Source: Actinomadura parmotrematis
GTDB taxonomy: Bacteria; Actinomycetota; Actinomycetes; Streptosporangiales; Streptosporangiaceae
Direction of reading: 5' to 3'
DNA: 64,000 nucleotides
Assembly (NCBI RefSeq): GCF_019458805.1
Contig: NZ_JAIBOA010000006.1
Coordinates: forward strand, 124,001 to 188,000
The notes below the pieces were generated by a model. It worked only from the letters and a program-made list of their open reading frames with translations, ran no database searches and was not told the DNA's origin. The position numbers were made by a program, and so were the translations under genes. Below are positions 33,329 through 41,749 of the stretch, in pieces (position 1 is the first letter of the stretch; each line of letters opens with the position of its first letter).

Positions 33329-33670
33329 ATGCCGGTACGCCACTTGGAATGTGGCGGGAAATGGTCCGCTCACATGGCTGGAAACGTTGGCGACACGGCG
33401 CACGCCCCCGCGGAAGAGGCCGGTGCGCCGGGCGGGACGTCGCGGCCGGGGCGCGCGGGCGGTCCGCTGGAGCGGCTGACGGTCAACCTGACGGCGCGGT
33501 CGTCGCGGGCGCTGGAGGAGGCCGTGCGGATGACGGGCGACAGCAAGACCGACACCGTCAACCGGGCCGTGCAGCTCTACGCGCTGATCGAGGAGATCAT
33601 CACCTCGGGCGGCACGGTCTACGTGCGCGAGGCCGGCGGGGACGAGCTGCAGCGGCTGCGCTTCATCTGA
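33329..33670 (+). CDS. Ribbon-helix-helix-like protein
   Basis: 113 aa. The ATG at 33329 has GGAGG 8 nt upstream; a later ATG at 33374 is also possible. After a disordered N-terminal half, LERLTVNLTARSSRALEEAV and GDSKTDTVNRAVQLYALIEE give a short beta strand and two helices, the Arc/CopG pattern of ribbon-helix-helix DNA-binding proteins. The C-terminal GGTVYVREAGGDELQRLRFI could be a second interaction strand. No toxin gene is adjacent. Probably a DNA-binding regulator with unknown targets. Confidence 0.6.
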   Translation: MPVRHLECGGKWSAHMAGNVGDTAHAPAEEAGAPGGTSRPGRAGGPLERLTVNLTARSSRALEEAVRMTGDSKTDTVNRAVQLYALIEEIITSGGTVYVREAGGDELQRLRFI

Positions 33671-33712
33671 CCGGGCCGCACGGGCGGCGGGGCGGCCCTA
33701 CGCTGAGGGACT

Positions 33713-34267
33713 GTGACGGACGGTGAGATCAGGCGGGTGTCGAGCAGGACGGTCTACGAGAACGCGTGGATGGCGGTCCGCGAGGACGAGATCGAGCGGC
33801 CCGACGGGAGCCGCGGCGTCTACGGCGTCGTCGACAAGCCCGACTTCGCGCTGGTGGTCCCGATGGAGCGCGGCGGCTTCCACCTGGTGGAGGAGTACCG
33901 GTACCCGCTCGGCCGCCGCACCTGGAACTTCCCGCAGGGCTCGGCGCCCGGCCGCGCGGCGGTGCCGCCCGCCGAGCTGGCGCGGCGCGAGCTCGCCGAG
34001 GAGACCGGGCTGCGCGCGGACGCCCTCACTGAGCTCGGCCGCCTGGACAGCTCGCACGGCACGACGGGCCAGGGCGTCACGGTGTTCCTGGCGACGGGCC
34101 TGCGCGCGGGCGCCCACGACCGCGAGCCCGAGGAGCAGGAAATGCGGCAGTGCTGGATCACCCGCGCCGAGTTCAAGCGCATGATCCGCGACGGCCGGAT
34201 CACCGACGACTCCACCGTCGCCGCCTACGCCCTCCTCCTGCTGCACGAGGAGGAGGGCGGCGTCTAG
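33713..34267 (+). CDS. Nudix hydrolase (ADP-ribose pyrophosphatase-like)
   Basis: 184 aa, GTG start. The Nudix box is GSAPGRAAVPPAELARRELAEETGL (split here: PPAELARRELAEETG holds the REx2EExGU metal-binding core, about 86-101). The preceding YRYPLGRRTWNFPQG and following DSSHGTTGQGVTVFLA match the ADP-sugar pyrophosphatase group, which cleaves ADP-ribose to AMP and ribose-5-phosphate. Housecleaning role in the cytosol. Convergent with the next gene, 7 nt apart. Confidence 0.82.
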   Translation: MTDGEIRRVSSRTVYENAWMAVREDEIERPDGSRGVYGVVDKPDFALVVPMERGGFHLVEEYRYPLGRRTWNFPQGSAPGRAAVPPAELARRELAEETGLRADALTELGRLDSSHGTTGQGVTVFLATGLRAGAHDREPEEQEMRQCWITRAEFKRMIRDGRITDDSTVAAYALLLLHEEEGGV

Positions 34268-34274
34268 CGGCCGG

Positions 34275-35756
34275 TCAGGGCCCGACGGGCCAGGTGTGCG
34301 CGGGCTCGCCCTCGCGCATCAGCTCGGCGTAGCGGCGCGTCATGAGGCGGAGCGCCTCGTGGCGGGGCAGCCCGAACGACTCCTCGATGGCCTCGACGGT
34401 GTCGACCTGCCAGGCGGCGCCGGTGCGGCCGGTGACGGCGCGGCGCTCGATGATGCCGAGCAGCCGGTCGGCGCGGGCGGAGTCGACGTCCCACCTGTCC
34501 AGGCCCTCGCGCGCCAGTGGCAGCAGGTGGCGGAGGACCAGCTCCGACACCGGGATCTCGCCGAGGCCCGGCCAGTACTGGGTGGCCTCCATGCCGTCGC
34601 GGGCGGCGCGGTGCAGGTTGTCCTCGGCGGCCTGGAACGACATGCGCGACCAGATGGGCCGCTCGTCCTCGGCGAGCATCCGGACGAGGCCGTAGTAGAA
34701 CGCGCCGTTGGCGACGATGTCGGCGACGGTCGGCCCGGCGGGCAGGACGCGGTTCTCCACCCGCAGGTGGGGGCGGCCCTTGACGACCGCGTAGATCGGC
34801 CGGTTCCACCGGTAGACGGTGCCGTTGTGCAGGGACAGCTCGGCGAGCTCGGGGATGCCGCCGGCGTCCAGGACCTCCAGCGGGTCCTCGTCCTCGCAGA
34901 GCGGCAGCAGCGCCGGGAAGTAGCGGGTGTTCTCCTCGAACAGGTCGAACACCGAGGTGATCCACCGCTCGCCGAACCAGACGCGGGGCCGGACGCCCTG
35001 CGACTTCAGCTCCTCGGGGCGGGTGTCGGTGGACTGCTCGAACAGCGCGATGCGGGTCTCCTGGTGGAGCCGGTGCCCGAACAGGAACGGCGAGTTCGCG
35101 GCGAGGGCGACCTGGGCGCCGGCGACGGCCTGCGCGGCGTTCCAGTGGGCGCCGAACTCGTCGGGGCTCACCTGGAGGTGGAACTGGACGCTGGTGCAGG
35201 CCGCCTCGGGGATGATCGTGTCGGCGTGCATGTGCAGCGGCTCGGGGCCGTCGATCTCGATCCGCATCTCCTCGCCCCGGGCGGCGAAGATCTGGTCGTT
35301 GAGCATCTTGTAGCGGGCGTTGCTGGACAGCGCCTCCTCGCCGATGTCGGAGCGGCGCAGCGTGGGCAGGATGCCGATCATGGCGAGGCGGCCGCCGACC
35401 TCCTCGGCGCGGCCGTCGGCGTGCTCCAGGAAGTCGCGGACCTCGGTCTCCAGCTCGCCGGTGGCGGAGCCGCCGAGCTCCCGCGGCGGGATGTTGATCT
35501 CCAGGTTGAACTGGCCGAGCTCGGTGGCCCACTTGGGGTCGGCGATCGCCTTCAGCACGTCGGCGTTGCGCATCAGCGGGTCGCCGATGTCGTCGATCAG
35601 GTTGAGCTCGATCTCCAGGCCGATGTGCGGGCGCTCGAAGTCGAACTGCGACTCGCCGAGCATGCGGGCCAGCGTGTCGAGGCAGCGCCGTACCTTGTCG
35701 CGGTACCGGCGCCGGTCCTCGCCGCTGATGGTGACCGGGGTGACGTCCCTGCCCAT
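34275..35756 (-). CDS. Glutamate-cysteine ligase family 2 protein
   Basis: 493 aa. The ATG giving MGRDVTPVTI is preferred since actinobacterial relatives begin this way; an ATG 16 codons upstream is possible. The protein belongs to the GCS2-type carboxylate-amine ligase family: IGLEIELNLID near the start holds the metal-binding glutamates, FNLEINIPPREL the next block, and SVQFHLQVSP and RVENRVLPAGPT later blocks. Such enzymes join an amino group to the gamma-carboxyl of glutamate using ATP. Actinobacteria use mycothiol instead of glutathione, so the natural substrate is uncertain. It stands alone. Confidence 0.82.
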   Translation of the reverse strand: MGRDVTPVTISGEDRRRYRDKVRRCLDTLARMLGESQFDFERPHIGLEIELNLIDDIGDPLMRNADVLKAIADPKWATELGQFNLEINIPPRELGGSATGELETEVRDFLEHADGRAEEVGGRLAMIGILPTLRRSDIGEEALSSNARYKMLNDQIFAARGEEMRIEIDGPEPLHMHADTIIPEAACTSVQFHLQVSPDEFGAHWNAAQAVAGAQVALAANSPFLFGHRLHQETRIALFEQSTDTRPEELKSQGVRPRVWFGERWITSVFDLFEENTRYFPALLPLCEDEDPLEVLDAGGIPELAELSLHNGTVYRWNRPIYAVVKGRPHLRVENRVLPAGPTVADIVANGAFYYGLVRMLAEDERPIWSRMSFQAAEDNLHRAARDGMEATQYWPGLGEIPVSELVLRHLLPLAREGLDRWDVDSARADRLLGIIERRAVTGRTGAAWQVDTVEAIEESFGLPRHEALRLMTRRYAELMREGEPAHTWPVGP

Positions 35757-35973
35757 GTGACCGTCCCAGCTGTCCGGGGAACTATCACCGAACGGATGTC
35801 CCATCTGGCGTCCCTGAAACGTGAACCCGCATTTCGGATGCCCGATTTGTTACTGGTGGGTACCTTGGGGCGGGCGCCGGACGGATCGTGACGTTCCGTC
35901 ACCACCGGGCGTGCGGTCGGGCAGAATGGCCGGGCGCCCGGCGCCGGGCGGACCGTCTGCGGGAGGGGGGACC

Positions 35974-37344
35974 ATGCGGCTGCGACCTCGGTCGATCAGG
36001 GGGCGCGACACGCTGGTCGCCGCCGTGCTCGCGCTGCTGGTGTTCGGCGCCATCGCCGCCGCCGCCGACGTGTCGGCACGGAACGCGACGGACGCGGCGC
36101 GGCTGCAGGACGTGCAGCTCGCCGCGCGGCGCGCGTCCGGCGGCGTCCGCGACGGGACGCTGGCGACGCCGATCCCCGACGACTCGCGCGGTCGGGTGCT
36201 CGTGCAGGTGCTCGGCCCCGGCGGGCACCTGCTGGACGCGACGCCCGCCGCGGCGGGCCGGCCGGCGCCGACGCGCCGCTGGCCGCCGCCGGCGGAGCGG
36301 GTGCAGGACTTCACCGAGTGCCGCGGGCGCGGGCCGGGCGGCGCCTGCTGGACGATCGAGGCGATCCGGGTCACCACCGCGCCCGACTCCGTCGTCGTCT
36401 ACGCGGCCCGCCGGGTGCCGCAGTACCTGGTCAGCGGGCTGCTGGAGGCGCTGCTCGCCGCCGCGGTGCTGCTGCTGTCGGCGCTCGTCGCGTGGGTGAC
36501 CTGGCGGGTCGTCGGGCGGACGCTGCGGCCGGTGGAGCAGATCCGCGTCCAGCTCTCGGAGATCAGCGCCTCGGACCTGTCGCGGCGGGTGCCGGCGCCG
36601 GCGGGCGAGGACGAGATCGCCCAGCTCGCCCGCACCGCCAACGAGACCCTGGACCGGCTGGAGCGCGCCGTCGCCCGGCAGCGCCAGTTCGCCTCCGACG
36701 CCTCGCACGAGCTGCGCACCCCCATCGCCGGCCTCCGCGCCAACCTGGAGGACGCGGCGATGCACCCGGGCGACACCGACCTGGGCGAGGTCGTCACGTC
36801 GGCGCTCCGCGACACCGACCGGCTGGAGTCGATCGTCACCGACCTGCTGCTCCTCGCCCGCATCGGCACCGGCGGGACGGCCGCGCAGGAGGACGTCGAC
36901 CTCGGCGCCCTCGCCCGCGCCGAGATCGAGCGCCGCGCGGGCGCCGCCGGGACCGCCGTGGAGATCGCCGCGGAGCTCGCGCCGGACGTCCGGGTGCGGG
37001 GCGTGCGGATGCAGCTCGTCCGGCTGCTGAACAACCTGCTCGACAACGCCGTCCGGTTCGCCGGGACGCGCGTGGAGGTGACGGTCGCGGCGGACGGCGG
37101 GCGGGCGCGGCTCGCCGTCGCCGACGACGGGCCCGGCATCCCCGCCGCCGACCGCGAGCGGGTCTTCGAGCGGTTCACCCGCCTGGACACCGCGCGGAGC
37201 CGCGGCGCCGGCGGGTTCGGCCTCGGCCTCGCCATCGCCCGCGAGATCGCCGAGGCGCACGGCGGGACGCTGCGGGTCGCGGACTCGGCGTCCGGCGCCC
37301 GGCTGGAGCTGGACCTGCCGCCGGCGGAGGGCGAGGACGGCTGA
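35974..37344 (+). CDS. Orphan sensor histidine kinase
   Basis: 456 aa; the start has GGGAGGGGG 4-12 nt upstream. TM1 (about 10-32), an extracytoplasmic domain of about 115 residues, TM2 (about 150-175), HAMP (about 176-230), HisKA with His245 in ASHELRTPIAG, and HATPase_c with NNLLDNAVRFA (N box), DDGPGIP (G1) and GGFGLGLAIA (G2). Normally such kinases sit next to a response regulator; here a ligase gene lies upstream on the other strand and YceI downstream, so the partner is elsewhere. The signal is unknown. Confidence 0.85.
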   Translation: MRLRPRSIRGRDTLVAAVLALLVFGAIAAAADVSARNATDAARLQDVQLAARRASGGVRDGTLATPIPDDSRGRVLVQVLGPGGHLLDATPAAAGRPAPTRRWPPPAERVQDFTECRGRGPGGACWTIEAIRVTTAPDSVVVYAARRVPQYLVSGLLEALLAAAVLLLSALVAWVTWRVVGRTLRPVEQIRVQLSEISASDLSRRVPAPAGEDEIAQLARTANETLDRLERAVARQRQFASDASHELRTPIAGLRANLEDAAMHPGDTDLGEVVTSALRDTDRLESIVTDLLLLARIGTGGTAAQEDVDLGALARAEIERRAGAAGTAVEIAAELAPDVRVRGVRMQLVRLLNNLLDNAVRFAGTRVEVTVAADGGRARLAVADDGPGIPAADRERVFERFTRLDTARSRGAGGFGLGLAIAREIAEAHGGTLRVADSASGARLELDLPPAEGEDG

Positions 37345-37351
37345 GACGCCG

Positions 37352-37380
37352 AAGGGCCGCCCCCGGCGGGGGCGGCCCTT
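37352..37380. terminator. Strong bidirectional terminator
   Basis: A perfect 13-bp stem (AAGGGCCGCCCCC with GGGGGCGGCCCTT) and 3-nt loop, ending in TTT on the plus side, lies between the convergent kinase and YceI genes. Confidence 0.85.
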
Positions 37381-37398
37381 TCGCGCGGCTGCGGGAAG

Positions 37399-37953
37399 TC
37401 AGGCGCGGACGGCCTGGATCTCCAGGTGCACGTCGACCTTGTCGCCGAGGAGGGCCTTGTCGCCCTGCAGCGGGACGTTGAACTCGACGCCGAAGTCCTT
37501 GCGGCTGATGGTGGTGGTGGCCGAGAAGCCGGCGCGCACGCCGCCCCACGGGTCGTCGCCGACGCCGTTGTACTCGACGGCCAGGGTCACCGGGCGGGAC
37601 ACGCCGCGGATGGACAGCTCGCCGTCGACGAAGTACTCGCCGTCCTCGGCGCGGACGCCCGTCGTGGTGAAGACCATGTTCGGGTGGTTCTCGACGTCCA
37701 GGATGTCGGCGGACCGGATGTGCTGGTCGCGGTCGGCGTTGCGGGTGTTCACCGAGGTGATGGCGATCTCGGCGGTCGCGGTGGACGCGGCGAGGTCCTC
37801 GGCGATCCGGATCGCGCCGGAGAACTCGGTGAAGGTCCCGCGCACCTTGGACATCAGGTGCCGGACGGTGAAGGAGACCTCCGAGTGCGAAGGGTCGATG
37901 TTCCAGGTGCCGGCGGTCAGCTCGGGGGCGACGGTGGCGGTGGCGATGCTCAC
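37399..37953 (-). CDS. YceI-family lipid-binding protein
   Basis: 184 aa. The GTG at 37953 is chosen as GAGGAG lies 7 nt upstream. YceI lipocalin-like barrel: TWNIDPSHSEVSFTVRHLM, then SADILDVENHPNMVF, then SIRGVSRPVTL and STTTISRKDFGVEFNVPL, all in order. No signal peptide, so it is cytosolic, unlike the periplasmic E. coli protein. Actinobacterial members bind polyisoprenoid or fatty-acid-like ligands and are often controlled by MarR or TetR proteins sensing lipophilic or oxidative stress. Twin TTGAA-NN-TTCAA palindromes overlap its promoter. Confidence 0.9.
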   Translation of the reverse strand: MSIATATVAPELTAGTWNIDPSHSEVSFTVRHLMSKVRGTFTEFSGAIRIAEDLAASTATAEIAITSVNTRNADRDQHIRSADILDVENHPNMVFTTTGVRAEDGEYFVDGELSIRGVSRPVTLAVEYNGVGDDPWGGVRAGFSATTTISRKDFGVEFNVPLQGDKALLGDKVDVHLEIQAVRA

Positions 37954-37978
37954 GGGATTCTCCTCGATCGGCGGGGTA

Positions 37979-38022
37979 CTTGAACCTTCAAGCGACGTCC
38001 CGAAGGTTAGTTGAATCTTCAA
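37979..38022. promoter_or_regulatory. Twin palindromic operators upstream of YceI gene
   Basis: CTTGAA-CC-TTCAAG (37979-37992) and TTGAA-TC-TTCAA (38011-38022) are centred 31 bp apart, three helical turns, so one protein type could bind both on the same face. The TTGAA-NN-TTCAA form is of the MarR/HxlR type. No MarR gene is in the window; the TetR gene at 38132 starts 110 bp away. Confidence 0.65.
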
Positions 38023-38131
38023 ACAGCGTCAACCGCCGGCCCATTCCCGGCGCGCCCGCCCCGTCCCGGGCACCCCCGCCGGTGCCCTCCACATACAGCG
38101 CGTCCTGTTTGTTCGCGGCTATCCTGCGTCC

Positions 38132-38812
38132 ATGCCCACCGCCGCCCGCCCCCGACGCACGCAGGAGGAGCGCACCGCCGCCACCCGGCGCCGCCTCCTC
38201 GACGCGACCGTCGAGTGCCTGGTGGAGCACGGCTACCACGGCACCACCACGACGCGCGTGGTGGACCGTGCCGGGGTCTCGCGCGGCGCGCAGGTGCACC
38301 ACTTCCCGACCAAGAACGCCCTCGTGCTCGCCGCCGTGGAGCACCTGGCCCGCAAGCGCGCCGACCAGATCGTCGAGCAGCACCTCGACCGGCTGCGCGC
38401 GTCGCCGGACGCCGTCGGCGACGCCCTGGACCTCGTCTGGGAGGTCCATCAGGGCCCGCTGTTCGAGGCGTCCATGGAGCTGTGGACGGCGGCGCGCACC
38501 GACCCCGACCTGCGCGAGCACGTCGCCGATCTGGAGCGCCTGGTCACCGGCGGCATCCTGGAGCTGTCGCGGGCGCTGCTCGGCGACCGCGCCGACGACC
38601 CGGGCTTCCGCGGCGACGTCTACCTGGTGCTGGAGACGGTGCGCGGCCTCCGGCTGCTCCAGTTCATCCATCCGACGACGCCCGAGCGGAGCCGCGAGCG
38701 CTGGCTGCGCAGCCGGGAGCGGCTCCGCCCGATGATCGCGCGCTGGAGCGAGGCGGTGGCCGGCCCCGCGCCGGGACTCAGCGGCGGCGGCGCGCCCGGA
38801 CCGACCGGATGA
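38132..38812 (+). CDS. TetR-family transcriptional regulator
   Basis: 226 aa. An N-terminal TetR HTH (about 18-65) contains TRRRLLDATVECLVEHGYHG and TTTRVVDRAGVSRGAQVHHF; then a helical ligand domain with FEASMELWTAARTDPDLREH. The QVHHFPTKNAL end of the HTH is typical of a lipid-related TetR group. Divergent from YceI; its last 35 nt overlap the convergent Nudix gene. Confidence 0.9.
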   Translation: MPTAARPRRTQEERTAATRRRLLDATVECLVEHGYHGTTTTRVVDRAGVSRGAQVHHFPTKNALVLAAVEHLARKRADQIVEQHLDRLRASPDAVGDALDLVWEVHQGPLFEASMELWTAARTDPDLREHVADLERLVTGGILELSRALLGDRADDPGFRGDVYLVLETVRGLRLLQFIHPTTPERSRERWLRSRERLRPMIARWSEAVAGPAPGLSGGGAPGPTG

Positions 38813-39248
38813 GGTCGCGCTGGCGCTGCGGCAGGGACGCCGGCAGCTCGTCCGGCGCGCACCAGCGGGCCTCCAGGATCTCGGCCTCCTCCAGGCGCAG
38901 CTCGCCGCCGACGAGATCGGCGGCGTAGAAGACCTCGACGCGGTTGCGGAAACCGCTGAACACCCCGACCGGTACCTCCCGGACGCGCACTCGCAGCGCC
39001 GTCTCCTCGCGCACCTCGCGCGCGACGCCGTCGGGGAGCCGCTCGCCCGCCTCCACGTAGCCGCCGGGCAGGCCCCAAGGGCGGCGCTCGGACCACAGGC
39101 GGTGCCGCAGCAGCAGCACGCGGCCCTCCTCGTCATGGACGATGCCCGCCACGTAGACCAGGAACGTGTGGTGCCGCATCCGGGCCAGCCGCCATTGCGC
39201 GCGGCCGCCCAGCGACTTCCAGAGCCGTTCGGTGAGTGTGTGCAGCAT
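38778..39248 (-). CDS. Nudix hydrolase
   Basis: 156 aa. The Nudix box starts GGYVEAGERLPDGVAREVRE and continues ETAL (about 62-85), with conserved REVREE metal ligands. The N-terminus LYKSLGGRAQW-like helix and RRPWGLPGG context match small MutT/NUDIX proteins of unspecified substrate. Its 3' end overlaps the convergent TetR gene by 35 nt. Substrate unknown. Confidence 0.8.
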   Translation of the reverse strand: MLHTLTERLWKSLGGRAQWRLARMRHHTFLVYVAGIVHDEEGRVLLLRHRLWSERRPWGLPGGYVEAGERLPDGVAREVREETALRVRVREVPVGVFSGFRNRVEVFYAADLVGGELRLEEAEILEARWCAPDELPASLPQRQRDLIRSVRARRRR

Positions 39249-39302
39249 CCGCCGGGTTCCGTGGGGCGAGGGTGGGTCCGGCCAGGTTACTCGCGCGGCC
39301 CG

Positions 39303-40496
39303 TCAGCCGGGCGGTTCCGGGAAGACGACCGTCACGGCGAGGCCGCCGTCCTCGCGGGCGCGCGCGTCCACCTCGCCCTCGTGCGCGCGCGCGATCGCCC
39401 GGACGATCGACAGCCCCAGCCCAGCGCCCTTGGCGGTGACGAGCCGCTCGGTGTCCTGGCGGCGGAACGGCTCGAACAGGCCCGCCACGTCATAGGGCGC
39501 GACGGCCGGGCCGCTGTTGGTCACCTCCACCTCCGCGCGGCCGTCGCCGTGACTCCGGCACGCGACCCGCACCCAGCCGCCCGGGCCGGTGTTGTGGCGG
39601 ATGCCGTTCTCCACCAGGTTCTGCACCAGCCGCTCCAGCAGCAGCGCGTTGCCGACGGCCATCGCCTCCGCCGCGTCCGCGCGGACGTCCACGTCGGCTT
39701 TCGCGGCCTCGGGCGCGGTCTGCGCGAGGACGTGGCCGACGATGTCGGCGAGGTCGACCGGCGCGGTGCCGGTGAGCCGCTGCTCGGAGCCCGCGAGCAG
39801 CAGCAGGCCCGAGATGAGCCGCTCGTGCCGGGTGTTGATCTCCAGCAGGTCGGCGCCGAGCCGCCGCACCTCCGGGGGCGCGTCCGCGCGGTGCATCGCG
39901 AGCTCCACCAGGGCGCGGCCGAGGGTGAGCGGGGTGCGCAGCTCGTGCGAGGCGTTCGCGACGAACCGGCGCTGCCCGTCGAACGACCGGTCGAGGCGCT
40001 CCACCATCGTGTCGAAGGTGTCGGCGAGCTCCTTCACCTCGTCGTCGGGGCCGCGCAGCGCGATCCGCTCGTGCAGGACGTCGCCGGCGGCGGGCGCGGC
40101 GGCGATGCGCCGCGCGATGTCGGTGACGCGGTGCAGCGGCGCGAGGACGCGGCCGGCGAGCAGCCAGCCGACGCCCGCGGCGATGCCGCCGACGGCCGCG
40201 AGCGCCACCGCGCCCTGCACGAGCAGCGACGTCGTCGCGGCGTCGTGCAGCCGGTCGTGCTCGGCGCGCATCGCCCTCCCGGCGTCCCGGGCCTGCGCTT
40301 CGGCGTCCCGCGCCTCGGCGGCGGCCGCCCCCGACGTCGGCACCGGGCCGACCGTCCGCAGCGTCACGAGGTTCGGCTTGCCGCGGTCGAGCTGCTGCTC
40401 GAACAGCAGGTAGGTGGCGCCGAGCAGCACCGTTCCGGCGACGAGGAACAGCCCGGTGTAGGTGAGGGTGAGCCGGGCCCGCAGCGAGAGCCTCAC
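39303..40496 (-). CDS. Sensor histidine kinase of a two-component pair
   Basis: 397 aa. GTG overlaps the response-regulator stop by 4 nt (GTGA), so the pair is translationally coupled. TM1 (about 10-31), a short extracytoplasmic region (about 32-88), TM2 (about 90-115), HAMP (about 116-168), HisKA with His184 in NASHELRTPLTLGR, then HATPase_c with LVQNLVENGIRHN and GAGLGLSIVRAI. It senses an envelope or drug signal and phosphorylates its partner. The divergent lipoprotein/ABC export operon is the probable target. Confidence 0.9.
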   Translation of the reverse strand: MRLSLRARLTLTYTGLFLVAGTVLLGATYLLFEQQLDRGKPNLVTLRTVGPVPTSGAAAAEARDAEAQARDAGRAMRAEHDRLHDAATTSLLVQGAVALAAVGGIAAGVGWLLAGRVLAPLHRVTDIARRIAAAPAAGDVLHERIALRGPDDEVKELADTFDTMVERLDRSFDGQRRFVANASHELRTPLTLGRALVELAMHRADAPPEVRRLGADLLEINTRHERLISGLLLLAGSEQRLTGTAPVDLADIVGHVLAQTAPEAAKADVDVRADAAEAMAVGNALLLERLVQNLVENGIRHNTGPGGWVRVACRSHGDGRAEVEVTNSGPAVAPYDVAGLFEPFRRQDTERLVTAKGAGLGLSIVRAIARAHEGEVDARAREDGGLAVTVVFPEPPG

Positions 40497-41149
40497 GGGA
40501 TCCGGTACCCCGCGCCCGTGACCGTCTCCACGACCGGCGGGTCGGCGAGCTTGCGCCGCAGCTTCAGCACCGCCAGCCGGACGGCGCCGGTGAACGGGTC
40601 GGCGTGCTCGTCCCACGCCTTCTCCAGCAGCGTCTCGGCCGACACGACCGCGCCGTCGGCGCGCAGCAGCTCGGCGAGCACCGCGAACTCCTTCTTCGCG
40701 AGCGGCACGTACCGGCCGTCGCGGAACACCTCGCGGCGCGCCGGATCCAGGGTGATGCCGGCGCGGCGCAGCACCGGCGGCGCCGCCGGGCGGCTGCGGC
40801 GGCCGAGCGCCAGCACCCGCGCCGCCAGCTCGGCGAACGCGAACGGCTTGGCGAGGTAGTCGTCGGCGCCGAGGCCGAGCCCGGCGACGCGGTCGGCGAC
40901 GTCCGCCGCCGCCGTCAGCATCAGCACCCGCGCCGCCGCGCCGCCCGCGGCGAGGCCCCGGCAGACGTCGTCGCCGTGCACGACCGGCAGGTCCCGGTCC
41001 AGCACGACCACGTCGTAGCCGTGGACGGCGAGCCGCTCCCGCGCGGCGCCGCCGTCGTGCACGACGTCCACCGCGTGCGCCTCGCCGCGCAGCCACTCGG
41101 CGACCGCGGCCGCGAGCATCGGCTCGTCCTCCACCACCAGCACGCGCAT
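40493..41149 (-). CDS. OmpR/PhoB-family response regulator
   Basis: 218 aa. Receiver domain (1-115) with acidic pair E7/D8, phosphoacceptor Asp51 in VVLDRDLP, Thr in LMLTAAAD and Lys in LAKPFAF. The C-terminal winged helix (about 125-218) ends in TVTGAGYRIP. Directly upstream, 41190-41233 holds two GGAAACGGCG direct repeats 11 bp apart and an inverted third half, the spacing OmpR-type dimers bind, in the shared promoter region with the export operon. Confidence 0.92.
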   Translation of the reverse strand: MRVLVVEDEPMLAAAVAEWLRGEAHAVDVVHDGGAARERLAVHGYDVVVLDRDLPVVHGDDVCRGLAAGGAAARVLMLTAAADVADRVAGLGLGADDYLAKPFAFAELAARVLALGRRSRPAAPPVLRRAGITLDPARREVFRDGRYVPLAKKEFAVLAELLRADGAVVSAETLLEKAWDEHADPFTGAVRLAVLKLRRKLADPPVVETVTGAGYRIP

Positions 41150-41189
41150 CCGCGTCCCCTCTCGTCGCCGCCATCGTGGCGGGCGGGGC

Positions 41190-41233
41190 GTTTCCTCCGC
41201 GTTAGCCCGGACGGAAACGGCGGGGAAACGGCG
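41190..41233. promoter_or_regulatory. Direct-repeat binding site for the response regulator
   Basis: GGAAACGGCG at 41213-41222 and again at 41224-41233 (11 bp start to start), with an inverted CGTTTCC at 41190-41196. Located in the 126-bp divergent region between the response-regulator gene and the lipoprotein gene. Confidence 0.5.
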
Positions 41234-41275
41234 CCGCCTGTTGCATCGGGCCGGAACCGACCCGAGGAGAGACCG

Positions 41276-41749
41276 ATGCGCATCATCGCCACCGTCCCGA
41301 TCGCCCTCTGCCTGAGCCTCGCCGCCGCCTGCGGGGGCGGCGGCGGCAGGACCGGCGCGTCGTCGGCGAGCCCGACGGCGAACGTCCAGGACAAGGGCGT
41401 CCAGTACGCCCAGTGCCTCCGGCAGCACGGCCTCGACGTCAAGGACCCCGAGCCCGGCAAGGGGCTCATGCTGACTCTCAAGGGCGTCCCGAAGGACGTC
41501 GTCGACAAGGCCATGGAGGCGTGCCGGCAGTACGACCCGATGGCCGAGCAGTCCGGCGCCGTCGACCCGAAGATGGAGGAGAACGGCCGCAAGTACGCCG
41601 CCTGCATGCGGCAGCACGGCGTCGAGAAGTTCCCCGACCCGCAGCCGGGGCAGCGCGGCATCCGCATCACGCCCGAGGTCGGCGAGGACCCCGACTTCGC
41701 GAAGGCCGACCAGACGTGCCGTCCGATCATGCAGGGGCAGGGCAAGTGA
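41276..41749 (+). CDS. Small Cys-containing lipoprotein
   Basis: 157 aa, ATG with GAGGAGA upstream. The signal peptide ends in a lipobox (LSLAAAC, Cys at about 19). The mature part has two similar segments, QYAQCLRQHGLDVKDPEPG and KYAACMRQHGVEKFPDPQPG, an internal duplication with paired cysteines also found in actinobacterial lipoproteins encoded next to MacA/MacB-type exporters. It is first in a four-gene operon with 4-nt overlaps. It may be an extracytoplasmic binding or sensing partner of the exporter. Confidence 0.75.
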   Translation: MRIIATVPIALCLSLAAACGGGGGRTGASSASPTANVQDKGVQYAQCLRQHGLDVKDPEPGKGLMLTLKGVPKDVVDKAMEACRQYDPMAEQSGAVDPKMEENGRKYAACMRQHGVEKFPDPQPGQRGIRITPEVGEDPDFAKADQTCRPIMQGQGK

